NCBI GenBank assembly: GCA_009731375.1 | Contig: BJOX01000309.1 | Location: 529,543 to 578,597, forward strand | Length of the DNA: 49,055 bases | From: Paulinella micropora | Taxonomy: Eukaryota > Cercozoa > Imbricatea > Euglyphida | Direction of reading: 5' to 3' | Shown: positions 32,687 through 43,729 of the stretch, one piece after another | Position numbering within the stretch: the first letter of the stretch is position 1 | Layout: every line of letters begins with the position of its first letter | Program-made: the position numbers and the translations under genes | Notes under the pieces: model-generated | Databases searched by the model: none | The model's input: only the letters and a program-made list of their open reading frames with translations | Told to the model about the DNA's origin: nothing

Positions 32687-33200
32687 GAACCAAGGCCACT
32701 TGAGGTGTCACTGACCCTCCCTTGGGCTTTGGTTTTTTGAAATGGGTACCATCTGTCGACAGAGAATTAAGGGATGGTGTGGGTGTGCTGGGCCCGTGGT
32801 GGGCTGCCTTATGTGAGCCTAGCCATACGCCTATAAGTCACATGCCGAAATAGCGGCGGGAAGCACAATCCTGTTCCCTCAGGGTGCCCTTTCTCGCTTG
32901 TTGAGCCCGGAATAAAACCCACAGTGCTCTGTCGGTTTATACTAGACTGTCGAACAGTCTCGAAACTCCATCTGCTTACTGGGTCCTCTGTAATGGAGGT
33001 GGGAGCTCGTTCTGCAAGGGGCGCTTATGGAACGAGCCCTGGCCCCGCCTGGTACTAGGGAGCTTTGGTATCGCCTGTATCAGTCCCTTCCGTGCAAACA
33101 TCACGGCTTAGCTGGGCATCGGGTTAATACTTTACCCACAGACTTCCTTGGTTGACGAAATCAGAATCTCCTTTTTTCTGACATTAGTCGATATCTCATC
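32687..33200 (+). mobile_element. TATC-tailed repeat family 1, longest copy
   Basis: It begins GAACCAAGGCCACTTGAGGT directly after (TATC)n and ends TTAGTCGATATCTCATC before (TATC)n. It aligns along its length with 20318-20791 and, for its 3' half, with 10971-11283. It is non-coding. Confidence 0.82.
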
Positions 33201-33496
33201 TATCTATCTGTCTATCTGTCCATCTATCTAGCTAGCTAGTAGCTAGCTAGCTATCTATCTATCTATCTATCTATATCTATCTATCTATCTATCTATCTAA
33301 TCTTATCTATCTATCTATCTATGTTTTGGTGGTGGAAAGTGTAGCTGAGGCATGTAAAGAAGTGTCTATCTATCTATCTATCTATCTACCTATCTATCTA
33401 TCTACCTATCTATCTATCTATCTATATGTCTATCTATCTATCTATCTATCTATCTACCTACCTACCTACCTACCTATCTATCTATCTACCTCCCAG

Positions 33497-33576
33497 CCCG
33501 CTGCCCAGCCTCCATCTGGAGGGGGGGTGGAATGGATGCCTATGTCTTCGGATCTGCAGAGCTGATAGACCAAACA
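33497..33576 (+). repeat. Possible SET gene exon fragment, copy 2
   Basis: The same segment as 32446-32531 with about six differences, preceded by CCCAG. Phase 0 reads PAAQPPSGGGVEWMPMSSDL. Each frame has a mix of silent and non-silent differences, so the copies do not settle the frame. Confidence 0.35.
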
Positions 33577-33608
33577 TATCTATCTATCTACCTATCTGTG
33601 ATGTATAG

Positions 33609-33674
33609 GTGATGGAGAGTGTAGCTGAGGCATGTAAAGAGGTGCTCGCAGGCTTCGATACATCATTGGAGGAG
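33609..33674 (+). CDS. SET gene exon 17 (substrate-binding helix, TSLEE)
   Basis: The acceptor is TGTATAG and the donor GTAACT. This 66-bp exon, phase 0 at both ends, reads VMESVAEACKEVLAGFDTSL then EE. The A-C-x-x-x-L-x-x-(Y/F)-x-T-(S/T)-(L/I)-E-E-D motif is highly characteristic of the LSMT substrate-binding domain. Exon 18 supplies the Asp as its first codon. Its start is repeated five times upstream and its end twice downstream. Confidence 0.93.
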
Positions 33675-33684
33675 GTAACTCTAT

Positions 33685-34440
33685 GTATTTAATGTATGTA
33701 TGTAATGTACGTATGTATGTATGTATGTAATGTATGTATGTATGTATGTATGTATGTATGTATGTATGTATCTACGTATGTATGTACGTATGTATGTATG
33801 TATGTATGTATTTGGTATCTTTGGAGGAGGTAATAGTATGTATGTATGTACGTATGTCTGTATGCTTGTATGCATGTATGTCTGTCAATATGTGTATGTA
33901 TGTATGTATGTATGTATGTATGTATGTATGTATTTCGATACATCTTTGGAGGAGGTAATAGTATGTATGTATGTATGTATGTACGTATGTCTGTATGCAT
34001 GTATGTATGTATGTATGTATGTATGTGTAATGTATGTATGTATGTATGTATGTATGTATATATGTATGTAATGTAGTGTAATGTAATGTAATGTAAATGT
34101 AAATGTAAATGGAAGTGGAAGTGGAAGTGGATGTGGACGTGGATGTGGATGGATGTATATTTATTTATATTTATGTATATGTATGTGTATGTATGTTTAT
34201 GTACGTATATGTATGTATGTATGTATTTGTATGTATGTAATGTAATGCAATCTAATGTAATGTAATGTAAATGTAAATGTAAATGTATATAAATGTAAGT
34301 AAATACATGTAAATACGTGTAAATGCATGTAAATGCATGTAAATGCATGTAAACGCATGTAAATGCATGCAAATGCATGCAATTTATGTATGTGTATCCT
34401 CGTCTGTGTATGTATGTATGTAATGTATGTATGTATGTAT
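33685..34440. repeat. (TATG)n and TGTAAA-type repeats, intron 17
   Basis: TATG arrays with exon 17 end copies, then ATGTAAATG and GTGGAA/GTGGAT variants. Confidence 0.95.
33815..33954 (+). repeat. Two extra copies of the exon 17 end plus donor
   Basis: 33815-33829 (GTATCTTTGGAGGAG then GTAATAG) and 33934-33954 (TTCGATACATCTTTGGAGGAG then GTAATAG) sit in (TATG)n. Both keep GT donors stronger than many real ones in this gene. Confidence 0.92.
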
Positions 34441-34499
34441 GTGTATCCTCGTCTGTGTGTTGTACTGTGTGTGTGTGTGTGTGTGTGTGTGCATGTATG

Positions 34500-35050
34500 C
34501 ATGTGCGGGCGTTTTGAGTTGTGTGTATTGTGTGTGTGTGTGTGTGTATGTATGCATGTGTGTGTATGCATGTGTGTGTGTGTGTGTATGCATTTGCGGG
34601 CGTTCTGAGTTGTGTGTTTTGTGTGTGTGTGTGTATGTGTGTGCTTATGTATGCATGTGTGTGTGTGTATGCATGTGCGGGCGTTCTGACTTGTGTGTAT
34701 TGTGTGTGTGTGTGTATGTATGCATGTGTGTGTATGCATGTGTGTGTGTGTGTATGCATATGCGGGCGTTCTGAGTTGTGTGTGTGTGTGTATGTGTGTG
34801 TGTGTGTATGCATGTGCGGGCGTTCTGAGTTTTGTGTATTGTGTGTATGTGTGTGTGTGTGTGTGTGTGTGTATGCATGTGCGGGCGTTCTGAGTTGTGT
34901 GTATTGTGTGTGTGTGTATGTATGCATGTGCGTGTATGCATGTGCGGGCGTTCTGAGTTGCGTGTATTGTGTGTGTGTGTGTGTATGTGTGTGTGTATGT
35001 ATGCATGTGTGTGTGTGTGTGTGTGTGCGGGCGTTCTGTAATGTAATTAT
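34500..35050. repeat. Higher-order (TG)n minisatellite with GCGGGCGTTCTGAG units
   Basis: GCGGGCGTTCTGAGTTGTGTG recurs at 34505, 34596, 34677, 34762, 34816, 34881, 34944 and 35027, separated by TG/TATGCATG repeats. The unit recalls the exon-edge arrays elsewhere, but I cannot match it to an exon of this gene. Confidence 0.9.
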
Positions 35051-35689
35051 GTATGCATGTATGTATGTATGTACGAGTTGTGTGTATTGTGTGCATTCTC
35101 TCTGCTGTTACATATAAATACATTACATACATATACATACATACATGCATTCATACATTGACAGACAGACTGACAGACATACGTGCATACATGCATACAG
35201 ACATACATACATACATACTATTACATACTCCCAAGATGTACATACATACATACAGACATACATATGTGAGTGAGCATGTGTTGTGTGTGTGTGAGTGTGT
35301 GTTGTCGTTGTTTTTGTTGATGTGTATAGTTTCTTTGTCCGATAGATGTGTATGTACGTATGTATGTATGTATGTGTAATGTATGTGTAATGTATGTATG
35401 TATGTACGTCATTTGTGTTATGTACGTCATGTACGACTGTATGTAATGTATGTAATTTATGTAAGTTAAGTAATGCATGTTGTATGTAATGCATGTAATG
35501 TATGTAATGAGATGTCTATGTTAGTGACCCTGGGACAGTCTGGATCTATCTATCTATCCATCTATCTATCTATAGAAAATTTCAGGAGAAAAATCAGGAG
35601 AAAAGTGGGTGTATGTGTTATCTATGTGTTTGTGTGTTGTGTGTGTGTGTGTGATACATACATACATACATTGTGTGTGTTTTTCCCAG

Positions 35690-35717
35690 GACCGTAAGCT
35701 GTTGAAGCAAGATGACC

Positions 35718-35719
<2 letters not shown>
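35690..35719 (+). repeat. Extra copy of the exon 18 start
   Basis: TTTTTCCCAG is followed by GACCGTAAGCTGTTGAAGCA and onward to GACCTC, identical to the first 30 bases of exon 18, then TATC repeats. The acceptor here has a better pyrimidine tract than the real one (GTGTTGCCAG), so it could compete. It is repeated at 37215-37244 in the duplicated segment. Confidence 0.92.
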
Positions 35720-35754
<35 letters not shown>

Positions 35755-35866
35755 ATACCTACCTACCTACCTACCTATCTATCTATCTATCTACCTACCT
35801 ACCTACCTACCTATCTATCTATCTATCTATCTATCTTATCTATCTATCTGTCTGTCGGTCTGCCTG

Positions 35867-35898
<32 letters not shown>

Positions 35899-36221
35899 AT
35901 CTATCTTATCTATCTTATCTATCTATCTTGTCTATCTATCTTATCTTATCTATCTAATCTATCTATCTATATATATCTATATATCTATCTATATCTATCT
36001 ATCTATCTATCTATCTTATCTATCTATCTACCTATCTTATCTATCTTATCTATCTTATCTATCCTATCTGTCTATCCTATCTATCTATCTTATCTTATCT
36101 ATCTTATCTATCTTATTTATCTTATCTATCTATCTTATCTATCTATCTTATCTGTCTATCCTACCTATCTATCCTATCTATCTATCTATCTATCTACATA
36201 CATTATTGTGTGTGTTGCCAG

Positions 36222-36518
36222 GACCGTAAGCTGTTGAAGCAAGATGACCTCACAATGAACATCCGTGCCTGTGTGGTGATGCGTTTGGGTGAGAAAGAAA
36301 TCCTAGATGCATATATCCGACTCTTTGAGCACCTTAAACTTCTAAAAGACATGGAGGTCCGAGATGTTCAAAAGTACATAGCCAAGCACATCAAAGGCAA
36401 AGGGAAGGAGCCCACGATCGAATGGCGCATGGAGATGTATTTTCAAGAATGGTGGATCCCTCTGCTCCAGGGCAAGAAGCTGGAGCTGGAGGAAATGAAC
36501 AATAGTTTGGGCGAGTAG
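36222..36518 (+). CDS. SET gene exon 18, terminal exon (RLGEKEIL)
   Basis: The acceptor is TTGCCAG. It starts in phase 0 with DRKLLKQDDLTMNIRACVVM, continues RLGEKEILDAYIRLFEHLKL and a Lys-rich tail ending EEMNNSLGE, then TAG. E-E-D-x-x-L-L followed by R-x-G-E-K-x-(I/V)-L is the C-terminal hallmark of the LSMT substrate-binding domain. The last 60 residues (QKYIAKHIKGKGKEPTIEW and onward) are an extension I cannot assign. 28 bp after the stop lies a run of about 28 A. The copy at 37747-38043 is the same exon. Confidence 0.93.
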   Translation, partial: DRKLLKQDDLTMNIRACVVMRLGEKEILDAYIRLFEHLKLLKDMEVRDVQKYIAKHIKGKGKEPTIEWRMEMYFQEWWIPLLQGKKLELEEMNNSLGE

Positions 36519-36535
36519 ACTCTATTTTTCCAACC

Positions 36536-36566
<31 letters not shown>

Positions 36567-36576
36567 NNNNNNNNNN

Positions 36577-37242
36577 TATGCATGTATGTATGTATGTACG
36601 AGTTGTGTGTATTGTGTGCATTCTCTCTGCTGTTACATATAAATACATTACATACATATACATACATACATGCATTCATACATTGACAGACAGACTGACA
36701 GACATACGTGCATACATGCATACAGACATACATACATACATACTATTACATACTCCCAAGATGTACATACATACATACAGACATACATATGTGAGTGAGC
36801 ATGTGTTGTGTGTGTGTGAGTGTGTGTTGTCGTTGTTTTTGTTGATGTGTATAGTTTCTTTGTCCGATAGATGTGTATGTACGTATGTATGTATGTATGT
36901 GTAATGTATGTGTAATGTATGTATGTATGTACGTCATTTGTGTTATGTACGTCATGTACGACTGTATGTAATGTATGTAATTTATGTAAGTTAAGTAATG
37001 CATGTTGTATGTAATGCATGTAATGTATGTAATGAGATGTCTATGTTAGTGACCCTGGGACAGTCTGGATCTATCTATCTATCCATCTATCTATCTATAG
37101 AAAATTTCAGGAGAAAAATCAGGAGAAAAGTGGGTGTATGTGTTATCTATGTGTTTGTGTGTTGTGTGTGTGTGTGTGATACATACATACATACATTGTG
37201 TGTGTTTTTCCCAGGACCGTAAGCTGTTGAAGCAAGATGACC

Positions 37243-37279
<37 letters not shown>

Positions 37280-37391
37280 ATACCTACCTACCTACCTACC
37301 TATCTATCTATCTATCTACCTACCTACCTACCTACCTATCTATCTATCTATCTATCTATCTTATCTATCTATCTGTCTGTCGGTCTGCCTG

Positions 37392-37423
<32 letters not shown>

Positions 37424-38088
37424 ATCTATCTTATCTATCTTATCTATCTATCTTGTCTATCTATCTTATCTTATCTATCTAATCTATCTATCTATATATA
37501 TCTATATATCTATCTATATCTATCTATCTATCTATCTATCTTATCTATCTATCTACCTATCTTATCTATCTTATCTATCTTATCTATCCTATCTGTCTAT
37601 CCTATCTATCTATCTTATCTTATCTATCTTATCTATCTTATTTATCTTATCTATCTATCTTATCTATCTATCTTATCTGTCTATCCTACCTATCTATCCT
37701 ATCTATCTATCTATCTATCTACATACATTATTGTGTGTGTTGCCAGGACCGTAAGCTGTTGAAGCAAGATGACCTCACAATGAACATCCGTGCCTGTGTG
37801 GTGATGCGTTTGGGTGAGAAAGAAATCCTAGATGCATATATCCGACTCTTTGAGCACCTTAAACTTCTAAAAGACATGGAGGTCCGAGATGTTCAAAAGT
37901 ACATAGCCAAGCACATCAAAGGCAAAGGGAAGGAGCCCACGATCGAATGGCGCATGGAGATGTATTTTCAAGAATGGTGGATCCCTCTGCTCCAGGGCAA
38001 GAAGCTGGAGCTGGAGGAAATGAACAATAGTTTGGGCGAGTAGACTCTATTTTTCCAACCAAAAAAAAAAAAAAAAAAAAAAAAAAAA
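36577..38088. repeat. Duplicated segment, copy 2
   Basis: Repeats 35052-36566 and continues into unique 3' flank. This is probably the correct context for the gene's 3' end. Confidence 0.9.
37747..38043 (+). CDS. Terminal exon of the SET gene, second copy
   Basis: Identical to 36222-36518, including the acceptor and the TAG stop. Most likely the same exon assembled twice. If the duplication is real, the gene would have two alternative terminal exons giving the same protein end. Confidence 0.85.
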   Translation, partial: DRKLLKQDDLTMNIRACVVMRLGEKEILDAYIRLFEHLKLLKDMEVRDVQKYIAKHIKGKGKEPTIEWRMEMYFQEWWIPLLQGKKLELEEMNNSLGE

Positions 38089-39172
38089 CGAAAAGGAAAA
38101 CAACATGACAAGTATTAGCCGTGCATGCGTTTGGTTGTGTTGGCGGTGGTGGGGTGTGTGTTTTGTTTTTTTGCTGTTTGTTCTTGTTGTTTGTTGCTGT
38201 TTGTTGTTTGTTGTTGTTGTTTGTTGTTGTTGCTGTTTTGTTTTTATTGGATAGAACGCATGTTGGTTGAAGCATTGTATTGACGCCGTAGCTCGTGGGT
38301 CGAGTTGCTGCTCACATTCTTTAATTGTTATTCATACGGGCGGCAAATATTAGTTTTTTATTAAAACAGTGTTTGCGTTATATATATATATAATATAGAT
38401 AGATAGATAGGTAGATAATATTTATATATATATATATATGAAGGTAACATAGGCACATCTGTACCCGAAATTTCTTTGCATATATCTGGTATATTAATAT
38501 ATGTGGTATTATTACATAATTCTTTGCAGGCTCGTATGTATTAACCAACTGTGGGTTTTGTTAATATTGTTTACGGGACACTTTCAATAAGAGAATATTA
38601 ATACTTGCCACTAGTTGGAATAAATGTATCGGAATGAATATCGTACCGGACCGAAACATTAATATTGTGTTAAACTTTCTTCAAGTTTTTACTTCAAGTT
38701 TACACTTCTATTTTTAGTTCCGTTACTTCATTTTTCCGTTTATTAATCAACTGTCATAACTTGTAGTTGTCACTTCAACTGCCGTTAACAGATCAATTTA
38801 TTTCCTTTTACCTGTTAACTTTTTAGAAAATGTTAACTATTCCCTTTTATCTGAAAACCTTATTTCCTTTAACTGTTTTTTCATGTCCACAGTCATATTG
38901 TTGATCGATAAAATAGGCAACACACCAGGTACTAGAAGTGGCATTTTAATTCATTTTTTCCCAGACTGACTTGAAATTCCCCAACTGCAACAAACTCTGC
39001 TCACACTTGAAATATTCCCGTTAATTATCAGAATTTGCATTGTTTCGCAGACAAGAAGTCTGTCAAGCAAGTGTACTTTTGATACCTTCCCTGTTCTCGG
39101 AAGTATTTTAAGATCAAATGACAGCAGTGTGTGTATTCATTTGAATGCAGGTTGGTAATTTCCTCACAAGAG
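38089..39172. other. AT-rich intergenic region
   Basis: A TTG-rich stretch (38160-38240), short TA repeats near 38380-38440, then ordinary AT-rich sequence. An AATAAATG word at 38620 could be a distal polyadenylation signal for the SET gene. No gene is seen. Confidence 0.6.
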
Positions 39173-40012
39173 TGTAGTCAAGACTTACAATTCGAATTTC
39201 CCTTTATTTTCGGAAGAGTCACTGCACTTAGTGTGTGCTGTGCACAGCTCGAATTCGGGAACACCTACCTGCTTCTGGAAACTGTGACCAACAGCGAGCA
39301 AGCTCAAGATCTGTCACTGTTACACCCACACAGCCGGGACAGCTAGTTCACCTGTCTTTGAGTAGCCGGTCATGGCCCGGTGTTCTGCCGGTTCGATGTC
39401 AAAAGAATATATTTATTTATGCCTATCCTTTTACTCAACCACTTGGAATTCAACAACTTCACCAGTAACACAATCTTCTTCACTTATATACATAAAGATC
39501 AAAGATGGAGGAAAAATATTGGAGACTAGCGAAGCCCAAAAACAACCAATGCAAACACCAGCCAATTCCCTTTGTCCTGTCTAATGCATGATAATATATT
39601 CTGACCTAAAAAGTGTAACTGACCTTTTTAGTAATATTATCATTATCTGGTTAAGAGTGTTATTAATATGAACAATCTCTTATTGTGTCTGGACCAACAC
39701 TTGATTTTAATAAAGTAGCACATATTTACCTATCTACGCCTACAATCCCCCCTCACCGGTTTATACCGATAACCCCTATTGATTAGTCACGTAGTACTAG
39801 GAGTAGAGAGGTGAATGTGAGCGGTAGGAATATGTGTCGAGATTTGGTTCGAGGTTGATGGCTTCTCTTCCTTCTAGGAATCAGATAGGCGATTGAAGGA
39901 AGGAAATGTAACTGTATGCGTTACTCCGAATGATTTGGATTTCGGAACATGCGAAATTCGAATTTGATTTCGAATTTAATTATCAAATTTGAATTTTGAA
40001 TTTCGCTCTACA
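39173..40012 (-). repeat. Candidate 3' LTR, 840 bp
   Basis: On the minus strand it begins TGTAGAGCG directly after a polypurine tract and ends GACTACA, so the ends form TGTAG...CTACA. It contains TATATAAG (39483-39490) and AATAAA (39412-39417) in the order expected of U3 and R. The inner boundary is well supported by the tract. The outer one is inferred from the terminal motif alone because the other LTR is not in the window. Confidence 0.6.
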
Positions 40013-40032
40013 CTTCCCCCCCCCCCCCTTGA
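40013..40032 (-). other. Polypurine tract
   Basis: On the minus strand AAGGGGGGGGGGGGGAAG abuts the LTR start TGTAGAG. It is the expected primer site for plus-strand DNA synthesis. Confidence 0.75.
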
Positions 40033-40450
40033 TGACCCTTGTCATCCAAATGTAATGTGAGTAGTAACTTCTTTTATTCTGGCTCTCTCGAATTGGTCGG
40101 GTTCACTGGCTGGGACAAAGATAAGACTGTCGTGGAGATGCAGTATGCTCCAAATATCGAGCTTTTGGCCGCTAGATAAAGGATGCGTACCCTCATAGCG
40201 TGTTTGGATCCCCTTATTGGACAGAAGGCAATCGGGCCTGGATAGGAGTCCACCTATGAACAAATTTGTTAGCTACATGTGGGTAACAAACTTGCCCGTA
40301 GGTCGTCCATTTGTTGGAATGAACAGGCGCTTTGCCAGTCTAGATGTTTGTTTCGTTTTGGTGTCCTCGGTTGACTTTTTGTATAGATATATACAATTGT
40401 GTAGAGCCAGCTTGAAGTTATTTTGGAAGTGTCTAGGAAAGTATATAACC

Positions 40451-41474
40451 TTATCGGAGGGTCTCAAAACACATCTCTCTCGTCTGCCTCCACCTATCGG
40501 ATGAAATCGTCCTCTGTGCTGGACTGGGAGGATGAGCGGTACCGCCCCTCTGGTTGGTCGAGGTGTGGGTCGTCGCGCTCGTTATCGAGTTGGATGCGGA
40601 TCGTCTGCCGTTCGTCGTCGGATACTTCGAACGGTCGGATTCACGACCGTGGTTGGTCGTACTCAGGGTATAGCCGTAGCATAATGTCACCGAGTTTATA
40701 TTCGTACACTTGCTCCCACCGTGGGTAGCAGTGTCGAGAGTGGTACATAGTCCAATGGCTTTGTTGCTTTGTGCCATCTGAACTCTTCGTCTTGCACCGC
40801 GCTGTCCCACTCTGGACGAGCGTGATAACGGAAGTTTCGAGCCTACATCTCCGCCCAGGATTGGAGGCGATGAGGGTCGGTTGGGCGGGCGTTGTCGCGG
40901 TCAAGCAAGACATTGAGTAGGTATCCATGGCCGTTTCGGAACAGACGATAGCGAACGGCTATGAGCCATACCGCCATGTGTTCTTGTTGAAAACGGAGAT
41001 AATGTCTTTGTCGTAGCCTTGCCGCTCCCTGAAATCGGTCGGGGATTGTAGGTGGCTGGGGGCAATAGTAACTCCGCCTATGGTAGGGAGGCGAGGGTGA
41101 GATATATGTAACGCCACTATCTGATAGGCAGGGGGTAGGGGACGGTTATTGGGCACGCTCCTCAAGGGGCACTCCGAGGGCCTCTTGATTTGGCGCAACT
41201 CGTCACCTTCCGCCGACAGATTGAATGGGAGATCCCGGCCCTTTCGGAGGTGATAGGCCCGATATGCCTGAACCTCGTCCGGGAGGGGCAGGCCCGCTCT
41301 TTCCAGGAGTCGGTAGTAGGCACTGATGTCTACTTGTGACCATCGGAGCCTTCGGAGCTCGTAGGGTTCCAAGAGCTGTTTGGGCAGCGCGTTGATGCTA
41401 TAAAATCGGAGCACATACGCCCTTTGTTGATCGGACAAGCTAGCCCAGCCTGTGATGGTTCGAGTCAACGCCTA
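40451..41474 (-). pseudogene. LTR element extra region, distal part (unknown function)
   Basis: Minus strand. 40959-41468 reads LSDQQRAYVLRFYSINALPK...AYYRLLERAGLPLPDEVQAY, clearly protein-like. A frame change then leads to HMAVWLIAVRYRLFRNGHGY...DEEFRWHKATKPLDYVP with one TAG, and another to YEYKLGDIMLRLYPEYDQPR. I recognise no domain. Position suggests a third reading frame downstream of pol, where some elements carry env-like or other accessory genes. Confidence 0.55.
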
Positions 41475-42232
41475 CTGCTCCATGGTCAGTGATGTAGGAT
41501 CCCTCGGAATGGGTGTGTAGGGTACCACGTGTGGGAGTGGATTTTCGGGCCAGGTTGGCGGGCCCTGAGGAACTTCCCACGGTTTAGTAACTGGGTACTG
41601 CCATGGTCGTTCCCTCTCATAGGATTTGTGCTCCAGACACATATGTGGTCCCCATCGCTCTGGCGACATGCATAGGTCGGGGTCAAGAATCCACTTGTGT
41701 CCACAGTTTCGGCTACCGTGGGAGGGCACTGAAAGCAAACCACCGCAGGTCACTCGGAGACGGTTCTCGTCATGTACCGCGTAGTGGTAGGATGGGGTGT
41801 GAGAGTATACCCCCCGCTCATCCTTCAGTTGGTTGTGTGTTTGAGCGCAGGGCATTCAAACCGTAGGCGACGCTCTGCGTCCGTGATATCCGGGTACGGA
41901 GGGTATATGCGGTGCATTTGGCGTGACGCCGGGTCAAAGGCGCATCGGACGGGTCTTTCGTACTCTTCGCCCCTTGGAAGAGGTGAGAATCCATTCCCCG
42001 TAACATGGTCTGCATCGGGATGCGATACGGCATCAATAATCGGTTGACGCGTGCATAGTTGACCCTCTGGGGCGGGCTGGAAGGGGGAGGTTTGGGCACC
42101 CCCGATTTGGATTCCCATCGGATGACGTGGTAGATTTTCTGGCCTACGGTTTATTCCCATGATAGTATACCGGTCGGTCGATCGGACCGTATACATACGG
42201 GATATCATCCTTTTTGTGGAAGTATGCCACAA
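41472..42232 (-). pseudogene. LTR element extra region, Cys/His-containing part
   Basis: Minus strand. Protein-like frames 41825-42232 (YERPVRCAFDPASRQMHRIY...RRLRFECPALK) and 41472-41855 (NCGHKWILDPDLCMSPERWG then PHMCLEHKSYE) are joined by a frame change near 41840. Several Cys and His with short spacing suggest metal binding, but no known finger pattern fits exactly. It ends MEQ, then TAG, then continues in frame ALTRTITGWASL. Confidence 0.55.
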
Positions 42233-42287
42233 ATTCCTCTTCCCTGCCCCAGTGTTGGGGTTGTTCGGGTGGTGGGCAGCGATGGTG

Positions 42288-42834
42288 TTAATAATCCATG
42301 TTGTAAGGCGCGGGGACGGGTTTTTGCTCCGCGACCGGGTTTAACCCGTCGGTTTTATCCTTGCACCCGAACCGCCGCAAATATTCACGGCGAGCCTTTA
42401 AGCGTGGCTTAGCTCGGTTGCGCGCCATGACTTCAACATCACTGTCCTCACCCGACTCGTATTCTGTGTCGGATTGATCGAACTCGTCCGGTACGCGCCA
42501 TGGTTCCGAGTCAACCCATGGTTGTTGAAGGATACCCTCTGGGTCGAGTCGGACGTCCTCATCCGTCGGAGGTGAGGGAGGTGTGCGCGCAACACTAGCC
42601 GGCGTTGCGGCTCCCTCCGGGCTCATGTGGGTAAGCTCGGTGTTCGAGTGATCGGAAAGAGTGCTGAGTGGGGTTCTACCTGGTGAAGTAGGGCTCGGTC
42701 GGGGTTGGGCGGGTCCCTCCGGAATGGTTCCGGCCCCCTTGGAATCCGAGTGTGCTGTTTTGTGTCGTTTGTGTGGTGGGGTGGCGAACCTGGGGCTCTC
42801 CGACATAGGTAAATCGGACCCAGACGGTTGTTTC

Positions 42835-42866
<32 letters not shown>

Positions 42867-43115
42867 NNNNNNNNNNTCCCCTGGTCGACCGCGATGACTT
42901 GCATTAGCAAGTGTACCACTGCGATAACGCACACCGACGCCACGCACGCTAATAGGAACGCTAGGTACTGCTCCAGCGCTGTTTGCATGCCTATAGGTGG
43001 CATAAGGGCTTGCATGCCTGTATATCTGTGAGCCAAAATTATGAGCAAGGTAAGTGTGTTTGCTGTGAATTATGGGATGTTTGTCGTCTTTGCACACTTG
43101 CTTACTTATGTACAT
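42288..43115 (-). pseudogene. LTR element extra region, Pro/Ser-rich and acidic part
   Basis: Minus strand, interrupted by a C run of about 30 and a 10-N gap (42837-42876). After the gap: Pro/Ser/Thr-rich, then an acidic stretch (DQSDTEYESGEDSDVEVMAR) and a basic one (KPRLKARREYLRRFG). It looks like a disordered region followed by a charged module. The frame continues beyond a TAA at 42288-42290 as protein-like sequence (EEEFVAYFHKKDDIPYVYGP). Function unknown. Confidence 0.5.
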
Positions 43116-43729
43116 GTCAACAGGGGGATTTGGGTGCGACGTGAGCCCTTGGATCCCTTCGCCTGTCCGTACTTAATGCATCGGGATTATATACGAATCG
43201 GGCTGTCTAGGAATATGGACACTTAAGTGCATGAATGAAGTATATATGCTTATGGCTCTTGGTGTTTCTTCAACCTTCCACCCAAACAACAAGATAGGGA
43301 GGACGTGACATAAATAACGTAACATTCTGTGGAGAATAATCTATCACACCCTACACATGCCAGAGCCGCGGGAGGCGGGCTAGCAACTCGGGAGGAGGCG
43401 AGTGTGATGTGCAATGGCCAGGTTGAGCTAGCCAGAAATTATTCCGACCCATGGTGGTAACACCAACTACCGACCCGTCAAGATACCTTCAGGGCCGTCG
43501 CACCCCACGGAGGGCGGGCAGGGTCACTTTTCCCGTATGTTACATCATGTTAGGTCCAATCCCCTCTTTCCCGTAGAAGAGCTGACTTAGGTAGTATTTT
43601 AAACAAGGCAGAGGTATCTGCGGGTGTGTCCCTAGTATGGAATTGGCTAGGTTTCCGCTCGGCGCGGTTGGGCCCGGTATCCCTATACTACCCGTATTCG
43701 GATATGCTTTTCATCGATCATCACCTCGA
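43116..43729. other. Non-coding-looking spacer inside the LTR element
   Basis: About 600 bp with stops in all frames and no repeat structure that I recognise. Confidence 0.5.

Larger units (their letters stand above)
31922..33366 (+). repeat. Five extra copies of the exon 17 start
   Basis: Copies of GTGATGGAGAGTGTAGCTGA and onward to AAGAAGTG lie at 31922-31936 (short), 32207-32242, 32298-32334, 32563-32599 and 33329-33366. The first four are preceded by AG. The fifth has lost it (TTGGTGGTGG). All run into TATC repeats at nearly the same exon position. Confidence 0.93.
35052..36566. repeat. Duplicated segment, copy 1
   Basis: From TATGCATGTATG to the poly(A) run it matches 36577-38088 at a constant offset of 1525 bp with no difference that I found by eye, through about 1.5 kb of hypervariable microsatellite. 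It stops at a 10-N gap (36567-36576). Perfect identity in such DNA points to the same molecule assembled twice. Confidence 0.9.

Noticed and set aside
36222-38043. Two alternative terminal exons of the SET gene
   Set aside because: The two copies look identical, including hypervariable introns, and meet at a 10-N gap, so duplication in the assembly is more likely.
39131-40728. Plus-strand open frames across the LTR element
   Set aside because: They are antisense shadows of the minus-strand element and its LTR, with no recognisable motif.
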